From: Acorus gramineus
Lineage: Eukaryota; Streptophyta; Magnoliopsida; Acorales; Acoraceae
Direction: 5' to 3'
DNA: 64,000 nt
NCBI GenBank assembly: GCA_030737835.1
Contig: CM060847.1
Span: forward strand, 20,486,433 to 20,550,432
In this document: one piece after another, positions 45,501 to 55,619 of the stretch
Layout of the letters: each line of letters opens with the position of its first letter
How positions within the stretch are numbered: position 1 is the first letter of the stretch
Made by a program: the position numbers and the translations under genes
The notes under the pieces: model-generated
What the model saw: only the letters and a program-made list of their open reading frames with translations
What the model was told of the DNA's origin: nothing
The model's database searches: none

Positions 45501-45931
45501 CGTCGCCCCGTCGTCGTCGCACGGTCGTCGCCTGTCGTCGCCCCCGTCTTCGCCCCCGTCGTCCTCGCACGGTCGTCGCCCTGTCGTCGCCGCCCCGTCG
45601 CCCCCTCGTCGCCCCCCGTCGCCCCCGTCGTCGTCGCACGGTCGTCGCCCCGTCGCCCCCGTTTTTCTCGTCGTCGCCCCCGTCGTCGCCCCCTCGTCGG
45701 GGCGTTTTTTTTTTTTTTTTTTTTAAAAAAAACCGCCGCCCGTGCGACCGACGAGTGCGTCGATCGCACGGTCGGGATTGGGGGCGCACGGTGAAATTCG
45801 GGGCGCACGAGCCGCACGTAATCATTCCCCTATATATATATATATACATAGAACTCTGAGATTCGAGGAATTTAGTTAACGCACCCGGATTTCTCGCTTC
45901 AAAACGGAGTCGTGGATTTGGGGGCGTTACA
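42592..45931 (+). mobile_element. LTR-like element E7, 3.3 kb, carrying a large palindrome
   Basis: Starts TGTAACATCTCTG and ends GGGGGCGTTACA. The 5-bp duplication ATATG is exact (42587-42591 and 45932-45936). Same subfamily as E6 in inverse orientation: the shared block CACTGAGCGTGTTGTAGC..TCACCCCTC is at 44632-44660, followed by a CAACCTTTCAG acceptor-like site (44668-44678). CTAGGTGG / CTACGTGGCC words repeat at 44300-44410. Without the 883-bp palindrome it is about 2.45 kb. No protein-coding capacity for a retroelement. Confidence 0.8.
44950..45832. mobile_element. 883-bp GC-rich palindromic (foldback) element
   Basis: The left arm starts TAGGCTGATGATTAGGTGCG and the complement of the right arm starts TAGGGGAATGATTACGTGCG. 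Both continue through CGTGCGCCCCGAATT.CACC, GTGCGCCCCCAATCCCGACC and a T/A homopolymer. Then come imperfect (GACGACGGGGGCGAC) runs on the left, mirrored by (GTCGTCGCCCCCGTC) on the right. The mirror point is about 45391. It is flanked by (TA)n on both sides, so a TA-type target is possible but not provable. Long open frames on both strands are Arg/Asp/Gly or Pro/Ser low-complexity artefacts. Confidence 0.85.
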
Positions 45932-46021
45932 ATATGTATTTGCAATAAAATGTATATAGATTATATTCATTGTAAATGTAACAGACAAATGGAAGAATGT
46001 AACTAACTTTTTGTCAATTTT

Positions 46022-46298
46022 GGGTTTTTTAGTTTTCAGTCCCTGTAAATATACCTATTTAGGAATCGATCTTTTACTTCTTCATATTTTGGTTTTAGTC
46101 CCCATATTTAAAGAATATGTTCCTTTTGAGTCCCTCCCAGGGACTAAAAACAAAATCAAATAATTTAGGGATAGGTCCCTCCCAGGGATTAAAAAGGAAC
46201 ATATCTTTTAAATCTGGGGACTAAAACCAAAATATGAAGAATTGAGGGATCGATCATTAAATCCTATGGTTTATGGGGACTTAAAAATAAAAATCCCT
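46022..46298. mobile_element. Palindromic MITE, same family as 23092-23368
   Basis: Inverted halves centred near 46140: TCGATCTTTTACTTCTTCATATTTTGG against CCAAAATATGAAGAA.TGAGGGATCGATC, and AGTCCCTCCC / AGGGACT near the middle. It is bordered by the direct repeat TTGTCAATTTT (46011-46021 and 46308-46318). Confidence 0.7.
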
Positions 46299-46824
46299 AA
46301 ATGTAATTGTCAATTTTAGAATGTTTCTGATTTTTGTTGAATGTAACTGACTTTTGCTAATTTTCTATGTGTGTATTTCACGGTGTACCAGGAATTATTC
46401 ACTAATTGTATATGTAATTGATAAAAATGGAATAATGTTACTAACTTTAGGTAAATGTAACTTATTTTTTTGTTAAATGTAACAGATAATTCAAGAATGT
46501 AACAGACAATTCCACAATATATTGTTTAAACTCGGGACTTAATCTTTAACATAAAGAAAAAGAGAGATCGATCATTAAATTAAATCTTCGGGATTTGTAA
46601 ATAAAAAACCCAAAAATCAATTAATCAAAACCCCATTAATGAATTTTGACTTCCTTTGACCAATTTTGACCGTTAAGCCTTCATTAATTACAGATCATAG
46701 CTAACCGTTAAGCCTTCATTAATTACACAAACCACGAAGAAAGATTTGATTTTTAAACGCCTATTGTCCCGTATTTAAGTCTTCATTAATTACAAGCCTT
46801 AAGCCCTGTTGACAACACGCATAG

Positions 46825-47784
46825 AGAGAGAGAGAGAGAGAGATCAACGAGAGGGAGCAGAGCATCAACAATGGGGACCTCGGGAGGGTTGTTAATGGTG
46901 GGTTGGTGTACCCGGTGATGACGGAACAACAAATTGAGATCCTTCAGCACCAGATTGTTGAGATGTACAAGTCCTTCATCATCGCCCAACAATACTTCTT
47001 TGGTATTCATTCTCCCCCCTCTCTTGATTTTACATATACAAAGATTGTGTTTCTTTGTTGGTTTTGATGTTTGGGATTGATGGGGTGTTTGTTTTCTTAA
47101 TGGGTTTAGGATTGTTAATGTTGGACATGAATAATTTTTAGATTTTTTTGGGGGGGTTTATTGAATAAGGTTGATTTGTGGATTCTATATTTTGGGGTTT
47201 TTGATAAAAATCAGTTAGTTTTTTTTTTTTTTTTTTTGGTGCAAAATTGAATTTTTTTGTTCTTTTTGATGTTTGGGATTGATGGGTTTTTTTTGCATTT
47301 GTAATATGTGAATATCAATCACAATGGATGAGTTGTTTTGTAATTTTAAGGATCAATGTTGAGATGATTTAACTGTTGAGTTCTTGATCATAAGATTGAT
47401 TGATGATTCTTTCATTTCTCCAGGACCGGGACCAGGAAATCCATATTTGGATCCTCTGATGGCATCGGGAGCGCCTAAGATAAGATCTCTTCAAGGTAGC
47501 ATTGGGCCCCAACACCCGCACAACTTCAGATTCTAGAGATCTTGTTCATTCAAGGCAGCGGGACGCCAACCAACCAAAAGATAAAAGAAATAACTATTGA
47601 ATTGGCAAAACATGGACCGGTCACCGAATCAAATGTCTACAATTGGTTCCAGAATAGGAGAGCAAGGTCGAATAAGAAGAGGTCTACATCACAGCGAAGT
47701 AATGCTGAATCTGAATCTGAGGCGGATACACCAAGGAGAAGAAAGGCCAAGTCCTGTTGTCTGAATGAAGTCCAACTCGTTTAG
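46825..47784 (+). pseudogene. WOX13-like: WOX13-clade homeobox gene, frameshifted and truncated
   Basis: WOX13-clade proteins are nuclear WUSCHEL-related homeodomain transcription factors. Exon 1 (46918-47002, from ATGACGGAACAACAA) reads MTEQQIEILQHQIVEMYKSF, the conserved N-terminal block, but lacks about ten residues the family normally has before VEM. Donor G|GTATTC; intron 47003-47423; acceptor TCTCCAG. Exon 2 begins in phase (GPGPGNPYLDPLMASGAPKI). At about 47494-47505 a roughly 5-bp disturbance shifts the frame just before the homeodomain. From 47500 the other frame gives [12 protein letters not shown], then a near-complete homeodomain with [13 protein letters not shown], and an acidic ESESEAD segment. 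It stops at 47784 without the usual C-terminal tail. An upstream ATG (46871) is out of frame and the true frame has a stop at 46822. So: a recent, probably non-functional copy. A correctly spliced rescue was looked for and not found. Confidence 0.8.
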
Positions 47785-48714
47785 TCAGGGTGGCAATTTT
47801 AGGCTTTTCCATTGAGATTCGAATAAAGATTTGATTTTATTGACACTATTTTTGTTCATTTTTTACATTGTTTTTGTGCATATGTGAAATGGAATTATTT
47901 CCAATTATGACATAGATGTTTGTCTTCATCATGTGTGCGACTTTTCTTTATATGATAAGAGGGACAGGGTAAGGGAGGTATGTATCTACTATTTGCAATA
48001 CAAATTGAGGGTTTTGTTCTTGTTCCCTTCACATCTTTATTGGTGCCTCTTGGAAATCTAAAAAGTAATGGAAATTAAGTCAATGGTGATGGTGTTTCCT
48101 TTATGAAATGTGTTAATAGGCACATGAAGTGTTGTTTTTTTGTTGATGAAAAAAGGTTTCCTAATTTGGAGAGTCATGTATGTCTACTTGTATTGATTCT
48201 TATGTTTCATAACATTCTCCTCTGATTTAGAGTTTTGTTCTTTATAGTTAAGAGTACATATTTTTGGCCAGTGGAAGACGTTTGAAAATGAAGCTTATAT
48301 TGATGTTAGACTTCAAAATGTTAATGTTTATGTCATATTTTTACATTTCATTGACTTTATAGTACAATTCATTTTGATGGGAAGCCACTGAATACTGAGT
48401 AGTTGTCTAAAAGCTCATAAAAGGGAATCTTAAAGTTTTCTTACATTTTAGGAAAAGATGGATGTATATTTCGTTATAATAATTTTAATTATGAATTTAC
48501 TCTTACAATAGATACTGAACAAGTGGATTTTAGTAAAATTATAAAATATGCAATCATTTAAGACATACATTAGCTGCTTGTGTACTAAAATCAAAATACA
48601 TTGTCATATGAACTAAACTTGGAAACAAAAAATCAATGAAACCTCCAATTTTCAAGGACCATTTAAGTTCCCTTGAGCTTCTGGCAGAAAACACCTACGT
48701 ACGAAAGAGATCTT
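47785..48714. other. Non-coding DNA between the WOX remnant and duplication copy B
   Basis: AT-rich; nothing recognisable. No counterpart was found next to copy A, where E5 occupies the equivalent interval. Confidence 0.6.
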
Positions 48715-49309
48715 TTTTTAGGATCTCCCCTTATGCAGTGTGCAATTACGACCACCAGCATCTATTGATTGCCATGAACTTTGTCGTTTTGGATTACAAA
48801 ATAAATCATTTAATACATGGTTTGATGGTTAAATGAATTATGTTTTGATGAATGTGTTGAATGTGTATATCTCTTAAAACATGGTTTGGTGATTAACTTT
48901 TCATCATCAATATATTGTCATACGAAATCCAAAACAATTATGTTTTAATGAGTGTGTTGAATTTATATTTTGTCAATGTGTTGATTGCAAACATTTTCCA
49001 AGAAGTGATTACTGCCTGAAAAGGCTTCTGAAGAGGCGATGTCCTTAAAAAATATTGCTTTGGTGCACTGTGTAAAGATGAGGTGTTTGAATCAAACTGG
49101 TTTATTTTGGATGGAGGAACATTCATTTGTTTACAAATAATTTTATACGTTCAGATGGGAACTCATAACTACTATATTCAAAGGTGGAGAATATTTGTGT
49201 ATAATAAGTTCCCACTGTTTAATGTCTAAAGAGACACCCAATGATTTGATATATATTAATTCTACAGTTATTTTATTTTTTGTTTTGTTTAATCTTTTTT
49301 GGTATTTCC
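48715..49309. other. Start of duplication copy B (non-coding)
   Basis: Matches 27768-28402 of copy A with many substitutions and small indels. It ends at TTTCC (49305-49309), the left target duplication of E8. Confidence 0.7.
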
Positions 49310-52300
49310 TGTTATGCCTGTGTCATTTGGAGCCTTATTTTTTTTTGGAAGTCGCTAAAATTTTGGGTTTTAGCCACCTACAGGAGTCAGAGAGCTCTGA
49401 TTGAAAATGTAGCTACATAATTTTTCTCCTAGAAGTTATGCATTTCCGAATTGGTATTTGGATTTAATTTTGTTAAAATCCAAGATGAAGAGGTTTAAAT
49501 ATGATTTTATTATGAGATGCTCAGTTTTGAGTTAGCTTTCATACAAAAGTGGAATTAGATCAACTGGATTCATGTAGTAAAAGTTATGAGTATTTTTCCA
49601 AGTATACCCCGGGGATGAAAAATTCTGGCAGCAGCCCTGTTCAATGTTTAGCTCTCATTTCGGAATAGCTGGAGGGGTTATTTAATCTGAGCATACACAT
49701 GAAAGTTGTAGATAATCTTCTTGGATTTTTGCAGTGGACTTTGAATTGTGCAATTCGGAGCTATGTTGGGCGTGCTTGCGAGCTGGAGGGGTCATGGGCG
49801 TGCTTGCGAGCTCCCACACCTCCCCCTTCCCTTTCCCCTTCTCTTGGTAAGCTTTCCCCTCTTCTTTTTCTGGTTTTTCAGCTCTTTGGGTGTGTTGGGA
49901 GGTGGTGCATGCTAAGTGTTTGTGTTTTGGTTTGTGTGTGCTTGGTTGCTTGGGTGTAGGAGTGTCGGCGTGCCCGAGTGTCTGCTGCCCTGTGTGTGCT
50001 GCCTGTGCCCAGCATGATCTGTCTGCTGCCCTGCCAGCACCAGCACTCCTGCCCAGCAGCTGTGCCCAGCATGCCCTGCCTGCTGCCCTGCCAGCACCTG
50101 CGCCTGTGCCCAGCGTGCCCTGCGTCTGTGCCCAGTGCGTCCTGCGACGTTCCCTGCGACTGTGCCCAGTGCGTCCTGCGATGTTCCCTGCGACTGTGCC
50201 TAGCGCACCCAGTGACTGTGCCCAGTGCGTCCTGCGACATTCCCTGCGACTGTGCCCAGCGCGCCCAGCGACTGTGCCCAGTGCGTCCTGCGACGTTCCC
50301 TGCGACTGTGCCCAGTGCGCCCAGCGACTGTGCCCAGTGTGTCCTGCGACGTGCCCTGCGTCTGTGCCCAGCGCGCCCTGCGTCTATGCCCAGTGCGTCC
50401 TGCGACGTTCCCTGCGTCTGTGCCCAGCGCGCCCAGCGACTGTGCCCAGTGCGTCCTGCGGCGTGCCCTGCGTCTGTGCCCAGCGCGCCCAGCGGCTGTG
50501 CCCAGCCTGTCCTGCCTGTGCAACCCGAGTGCTGCCCCGCGTGTGCGTACCTCCCCCTGCATGCGTGCTGCCCCGCTTGCCCTGCTCGAGTGCTGCCTCG
50601 CGATGCGCGACGACCCGGGTTGCGGTGAGTGGTTCGATCCAATCCCCCCCCTCTCGGGATGCGCTCGACGCGCGTAGTCGCGCGTCGCGCATCGATGGGG
50701 CATCCTAGCTATACTACTTGTGTAGATAAGTAGTATGGCCATGCTTAAGCTAATATGTTAGATATCTTGCATGCTAGGCTTATATTGTATGTATTGTATT
50801 CATGTATGAATGATTGTATTGCATGCGCCCCTCTAGTATGGGCATGTATTAATGTGTATGGATGTATAGAATATGGCATGCCTTAGGTAGTATTGTAATA
50901 CTACTCCCACCATATTAATTGGAATATCGAACATGAATAAGTCTGGGTTAATAACGGGCACCTGCCTAATATTCCCTTGCGATAAGACTCGAGGGCGTGG
51001 TGTAGTTGTTGCGCCCATGCTAATGGGGCAAAGCTATGACCAGCTTCATGAGATGATGATCTCCCCCGCCCTCTCTCTCTGAACGAACTGAGTAAGTAGA
51101 TGCGATTTCCTACTCGACTCAGGTTCGTTTGGAATATTGGCATGCACCTGTTAGTGCGCGAGATCGCGCTTGCCCCTTTCTTCTAAGTTGGCGATATCCA
51201 ACGGATGTTAGAGTATATTTTGTATGTTTATGTGATTAATGACCATGTATGCATGTTGTATGAATTATTATGATGTAAATCCATGTTAGGGAGTGTCCCT
51301 ATAATTATTAGATGATTGTGCATATGGTTCATGCACATAGCTGATATAAAATTCTCCTGGATATATTTATATGCGCATGTTAAAAGCTAATTAGGCCTAT
51401 CTGGAATAGGCGTGGGTATGACCCGCTGTCGGGTTGTACCTTATTAGTTAGAGCGCTAGCGATGTAATCGCCCCGTGCATCCGAGCGATGCACTCGTTTG
51501 GAATTTAGGAGAATTCATTATCTTATCGGATTGTTAAGCCGGTAGTTGGGGCGTGACACCCCCCCTGTGTCCGAGTGGCGCAACCGTGTGGGAGTACAAT
51601 AGTGTTCGCTATCATCGATATGTGATTATCGAGTGTAGTGTTTTTCCATTGGGTTCGCTTTGCGAACATGGAATGTTTACTCCCAATGTCGTCTGTGTTG
51701 AAGAGGCCTGGGTTGTAGCTGTCCTGACAGAGGGCTCCCATCCGTAGGTACCACCGATGCGTTCGGGAGCGTACTGATCGTGGGAGTGTACCAGGTAGAG
51801 GCTACCTGGGAGAGGGCTAACGAATGATATTGCGAGCGTGGAATCGTTCTCCCCTTCGTTGGATTTGATGTAGGAACTCCCCGGCGTTGGAAAAGCTGTC
51901 CTGACAGAGGGCTCCCATCCGTAGGTACCACCGATGCGTTCGGAAGCGTACTGATCATGGGAGTATACCAGGTAGAGGCTACGTGGGGAAAGGGCTACCG
52001 GTGGACCAAGGGTGTAGAGCAGTCTAAGTCTCTTCCAAAAGTCCCAAGAGTCTCCCTCCGGGAGTGAGGGTGAGGATGAGGTGAAGACACGTCGCCTTGT
52101 GACCCATTCGTTGTTCGTCCGTTCCCATAGTTGTTGGGTCCGGTCTCGTATCGATGTTCAAAGACATCGTTGGACAGTTATCTCGATGTAGATGATCCAG
52201 TAGTGTTGCGTAGACCAGTAATCCCAGGTCTCCTCGACCAACGGTATGGTCTCTCCCCAAAAGTCCCAAGAGTCTCCCTTCGGGAGTGAGGGTGAGGGTG

Positions 52301-52955
52301 AGGTTGGTGATCTAGTAATGTTGTGTGGACCAGTAATCCCGGGTCTCCTCGACCAACGGTATGGTCTCTCCCCAAAAGTCCCAAGAGTCTCCCTCCGGGG
52401 GTGAGGGTGAGGGTGAGGTTGGTCGCGCCGCCGCATGACCCTGTTATCCATGGGTTTCCACCCATGTTTACCTTGAAAGGAAATTGTTTATGTATTGAAC
52501 TGTTGTATGGTGATTGGTTTCCAGCCACTCACTGAGCTTGTAGCTCACCCCTCGCATACTGTTTCTTTTCAGGGGCAGTGTTGGGCGTGGAGCTGGAGCT
52601 TTCCTGTGGCGTGGTCTTATGGGCGTGGAGCGTTCTTCTGGCGGGTGGCGAGTGCGAGGCTGTCAGCAGTCCTAGAGTCATTGTATGTATTGTAAATCGT
52701 GCATGTGGCACAGGTTGTATTTTCTTTGGTCTAGACTTGGCTCTCACAGGACAGTGATTGTGTATTCAAGTCTGTAATAATGTTTTTGGTTTACTGACAT
52801 TGTTTATATATTATGCTTCCGCTTTTCAATCAGTTATCATTATCCTTGCTTTGCCACCTTGTGCGTTGGTGTTGAAGTCTTTATTGACCTCAAGTATTGA
52901 TAGCTGATATTATATTATTGCCACATCTCGGGGACAGCCGCCTTGGGGCGTGACA
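49310..52955 (+). mobile_element. LTR-like element E8, 3.6 kb, copy B only
   Basis: Starts TGTTATGCCTGTGTC and ends GGGGCGTGACA. The target duplication TTTCC is exact (49305-49309 and 52956-52960), and the empty site is in copy A at 28403-28413 (GGTATTTCCCATG). It is closest to E1: the first 400 bp and the last 1.3 kb are nearly the same. Features on the plus strand: donor TCTTG|GTAAGCTTTCCC near 49847; a minisatellite 50090-50520; a GTGAGT donor at 50635; the shared CACTGAGC block at 52529-52556; acceptor CTTTTCAG at 52572. In 51880-52430 the blocks CTGTCCTGACAGAGGGCTCCC and GACCAACGGTATGGTCTCTCC are each repeated. No protein-coding capacity. Confidence 0.85.
50090..50520. repeat. GC-rich minisatellite of E8
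   Basis: Units of about 57-60 bp built from TGTGCCCAGCGCGCCC, AGCGACTGTGCCCAGTGCG and TCCTGCGACGTTCCCTGCG words, about seven diverged copies. Unlike the G-rich region of E1 and E4, the plus strand is C-rich here although E8 lies in the same orientation. Frames open on both strands are artefacts. Confidence 0.85.
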
Positions 52956-54225
52956 TTTCCCATCTCTTTATGTGCTCTCCAATGAACGTGATATATTGAT
53001 ATTACATAGAAAATAATGAACATCTAGTGATTAGCATGCTTATTAACTTTTGCATACCACATTTCAATACACTTGCATAACTAATGCAATCATAACAAGT
53101 AAAAAATTACAGATTTATTAACATGGCGAGGAATGTATAGATTACAAAATGCTTACAAATCCAACTTGCATGATCAATTGTCTATCATAGATGAGATTAA
53201 GTGGCACTAACATAATTCAGATTTCAGAATAGGTGTATCATAATGAACAGCTACAGAATGCTTTACCTAATGCTATAAAATATGAACCTTGATGCCTTGC
53301 ATGCAGTTCAGTTCATAGAATCAAGCTCATGAGCAACACATTTTCTTGAAAAGCAAACAGGGTTCAAACCACAAATCATTGTCAAACAAAAATTAATCTA
53401 AAATGTCATGGGATAGTTCAGATATAGTGATCCAAAATGGCTAGGTGAACCAAAGGTCTTACTGAAGAAGAAAACGTTTTAAAGTACTGACTGGTATGTT
53501 CTAAAACAATACAAGGAGGGAATCAAATGAGGAACACCTAGATAGATGCATCCTTGAATTGCAGTTCTGTGTTGTCATGGTTAAAAGTTGATACAGATTG
53601 CACAACAAGAATACACATATGCTACTAAAATCAAAATGGGCAACTGCAATTACAAATAAACCACTTCCTGTTCAATCATTTGTCATGCACCCTGTCCAGC
53701 TTAGACCATCCTCTGATTTTTCTATAATTGCATGATGCATCATACATAATGTATAATCTAGACAAGAATTATTGAGAACAACCTTAGCTGTAACAATTAC
53801 ATCATTAACCAATGCAAAATTTCAACAGCAGACTGCATAATTGTTCACACCCAAATTTAAAAATGTCATACATTAAACAACTATTCAATTCAAGCAGGAA
53901 AACCAAAGCTTAGCACTTCCCTAGTAAGTAATAGGAAACAAAAAAAAAACCCAACAATGTTAAGGCGTTCCCATGGTTTAATGTCATCAGTTGATTTTGT
54001 GAAGACACACCCAATGATTGATATACCAATTCTACAGTTATTTTCTTTTCTTTTCTTTTTAATCTGTTCTAATTTTTCCATCTTTTTATGTTATCTCCAA
54101 TGAAAGTGATATATACATAAAAGATAATGAACATCCAGTGATTAACATGCTTATAACTTTTACATACCACATTTCAATACACTCGCATGATTAATGCAAT
54201 CATAACAAGTGAAAAAATACTTTTA
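52956..54225. other. Duplicated non-coding spacer, copy B
   Basis: Continues the match to copy A (28408-28590, then 31381 onward). Includes the empty sites for E6 (53456-53470) and for the 445-bp copy-A insertion (about 53546). Confidence 0.7.
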
Positions 54226-54770
54226 CTCCCCATTTGGGGTGGAGAATATATGATGGATAGGGGAGAATACAGTAGAATAGCCCCCAAACAGTTGTTTGTT
54301 TGATAAGAATAAACCTTAATAGCTATGCCTGGATAATGAAGGATAAGGCCTGATAACTATTCTAAGAAAATGGTGGAATTGCTTATCAGGACTTATCTAT
54401 GCCAATGGATAAAAATATCATTCTCTGTCATTTTAAAAATTTTATTTAACCTAACACTCTCTGTACACATTCTAAAAACTGTCACATCATATCACACACA
54501 CATCTCTCATACTTATTCCCAAACACAAATTATTATGCAGAGGTATAGTTGTCATTTAAAAAGTTATAAACTCTTATCCATCTCTTATCTACCACTTATC
54601 CTTACTTTATCCAAGGTGAACCAAATAACAAAAAGTTCAATTTTACGTTTCCCAATGAGAATAACAAAAAAAACAACCAAACAAAAATTTAGTTATTCAG
54701 CATGAATTGTTATCTATCCTAGTATAGCTATCAAGGGCGAATAACCTTATGTCACACTCCAAACGGGGGG
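54226..54770. mobile_element. PIF/Harbinger-like MITE, copy B only
   Basis: Ends CTCCCCATTTGGGGTG and, inverted, CCCCCCGTTTGGAGTG; TTA is duplicated at 54223-54225 and 54771-54773. Copy A has the empty site CTTTTATAGATTG. A 3-bp TTA target and a GTTTGG-type tip are typical of Tourist/Harbinger MITEs. No coding capacity. Confidence 0.75.
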
Positions 54771-54936
54771 TTATAGATTGAATGCAATCATAGCTAATGC
54801 AATCATAACAAGTGAATGTATTTTCAAGAATGGGGAAGGGTAAACATGTTAAGTGAATGTTTTTCATGGATTGGTGTTATTATAGGTAGTATAGATATAC
54901 ATATAGATTAGCCTCAAAATTAAAAACTTAACACTG

Positions 54937-55619
54937 CATGGAAATTCAGAGAAATTTGGAAGCCTAAGATCCCGCTGAAAGTTAAATTCTTTCTATTGGT
55001 TGATGTATCAAGGAAAGCTCCTCACAAAGGCTTATAGGGTGAAATGGGCACCACCCGAGGATGCATTGTGCCCATTGTGCGGGAAAGGGAAGGAAACTAC
55101 TGAACACCTTATGATTGAATGCCTGGTGTCTAAACGGATTTGGCTTAGGATGACGGTGGCAACTGAACTCCCAACGGTCTGCTCATTCATGGAGAAGTTA
55201 TAGCAAACGGGCAAGAGTCTTTGAGCATATTGGGACAAGAGTGCTAGAGCTAAGATATCACATATTTTGATCCCTGCGGTGACTTGGGCAATTTGGCTCA
55301 CTTGCAATCACTTGATTTTTAGAGGTACTCTAGTATATGGGGAGAATATTTGGAAATTGGTTGAGAACTTCATTAACGTGTGGGGTCTCTCTTGCGTCAG
55401 TGCGAAGAGGGTGGCTTTTAGGGAGAGATTATATGTTGAGGAGTAGTTTGTTTTGAATGTCTTTTCCCTTTTACCAAGAGATAGAGTAGACACCTCTTCT
55501 ACTCTTATCCCCTTGGTAGGTCTTTTGTATTTATGCTCTTTTACTTTGGCACCCACTTTCTTTGATATATAATTAAGGGCGTGTGCTTACCATTTTGTCA
55601 AAAAAACAAAAAAAAAAAA
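54937..55619 (+). pseudogene. 5'-truncated L1-type LINE with zf-RVT domain, copy B only
   Basis: Remnant of the 3' end of a non-LTR retrotransposon ORF2. The first part is out of frame: KFREIWKPKIPLKVKFF-like. Then 55018-55203 reads LTKAYRVKWAPPEDALCPLCGKG and ETTEHLMIEC. The pattern CxxC-x8-H-x4-C, followed by RIW, is the zinc-binding domain found after plant LINE reverse transcriptases. A stop at 55201-55203 and a frameshift follow, then a second piece (about 55262-55445) with WAIWLTCNHLIFRG and a final TAG. A 3' tail and an A-rich run end at 55619. The short duplication AACACT lies at 54931-54936 and 55618-55623, and copy A has the empty site TTAACACTTAGGCC near 32657. Dead on arrival, as most LINE copies are. 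Confidence 0.85.

Larger units (their letters stand above)
41930..46532. mobile_element. Third member X3 of the X1/X2 family, split by E7; right end uncertain
   Basis: The left end TTAGTTTTGCTTGCGAGACC and CCACTATTTAAGGCCCCCCATAAGCCTCATTAGG matches X1 and X2. The typical interior of AATGTAACTGAC / TGTAACAGACAATT words is found on both sides of E7 (about 42560-42590 and 45930-46520). A MITE (46022-46298) is also inside. No matching right TIR was found: the sequence runs into duplication copy B near 46533, so X3 may be truncated. Confidence 0.45.

Noticed and set aside
44771..45945. Frames of about 340-374 codons on both strands
   Set aside because: They read through the 883-bp palindrome; the peptides are Arg/Asp/Gly and Pro/Ser repeats that mirror each other, which is a consequence of the inverted repeat.
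47003..47499. Use of the AG at 47498-47499 as an alternative acceptor to repair the WOX frame
   Set aside because: Joining exon 1 (ending 47002) to 47500 gives the wrong phase, and no alternative GT donor in exon 1 restores it.
49878..50708. Cys/Pro/Ser-rich 272-codon frame and its antisense Gly/Arg/His-rich counterparts
   Set aside because: Products of the E8 minisatellite (period divisible by three in places); no motif beyond the repeat.
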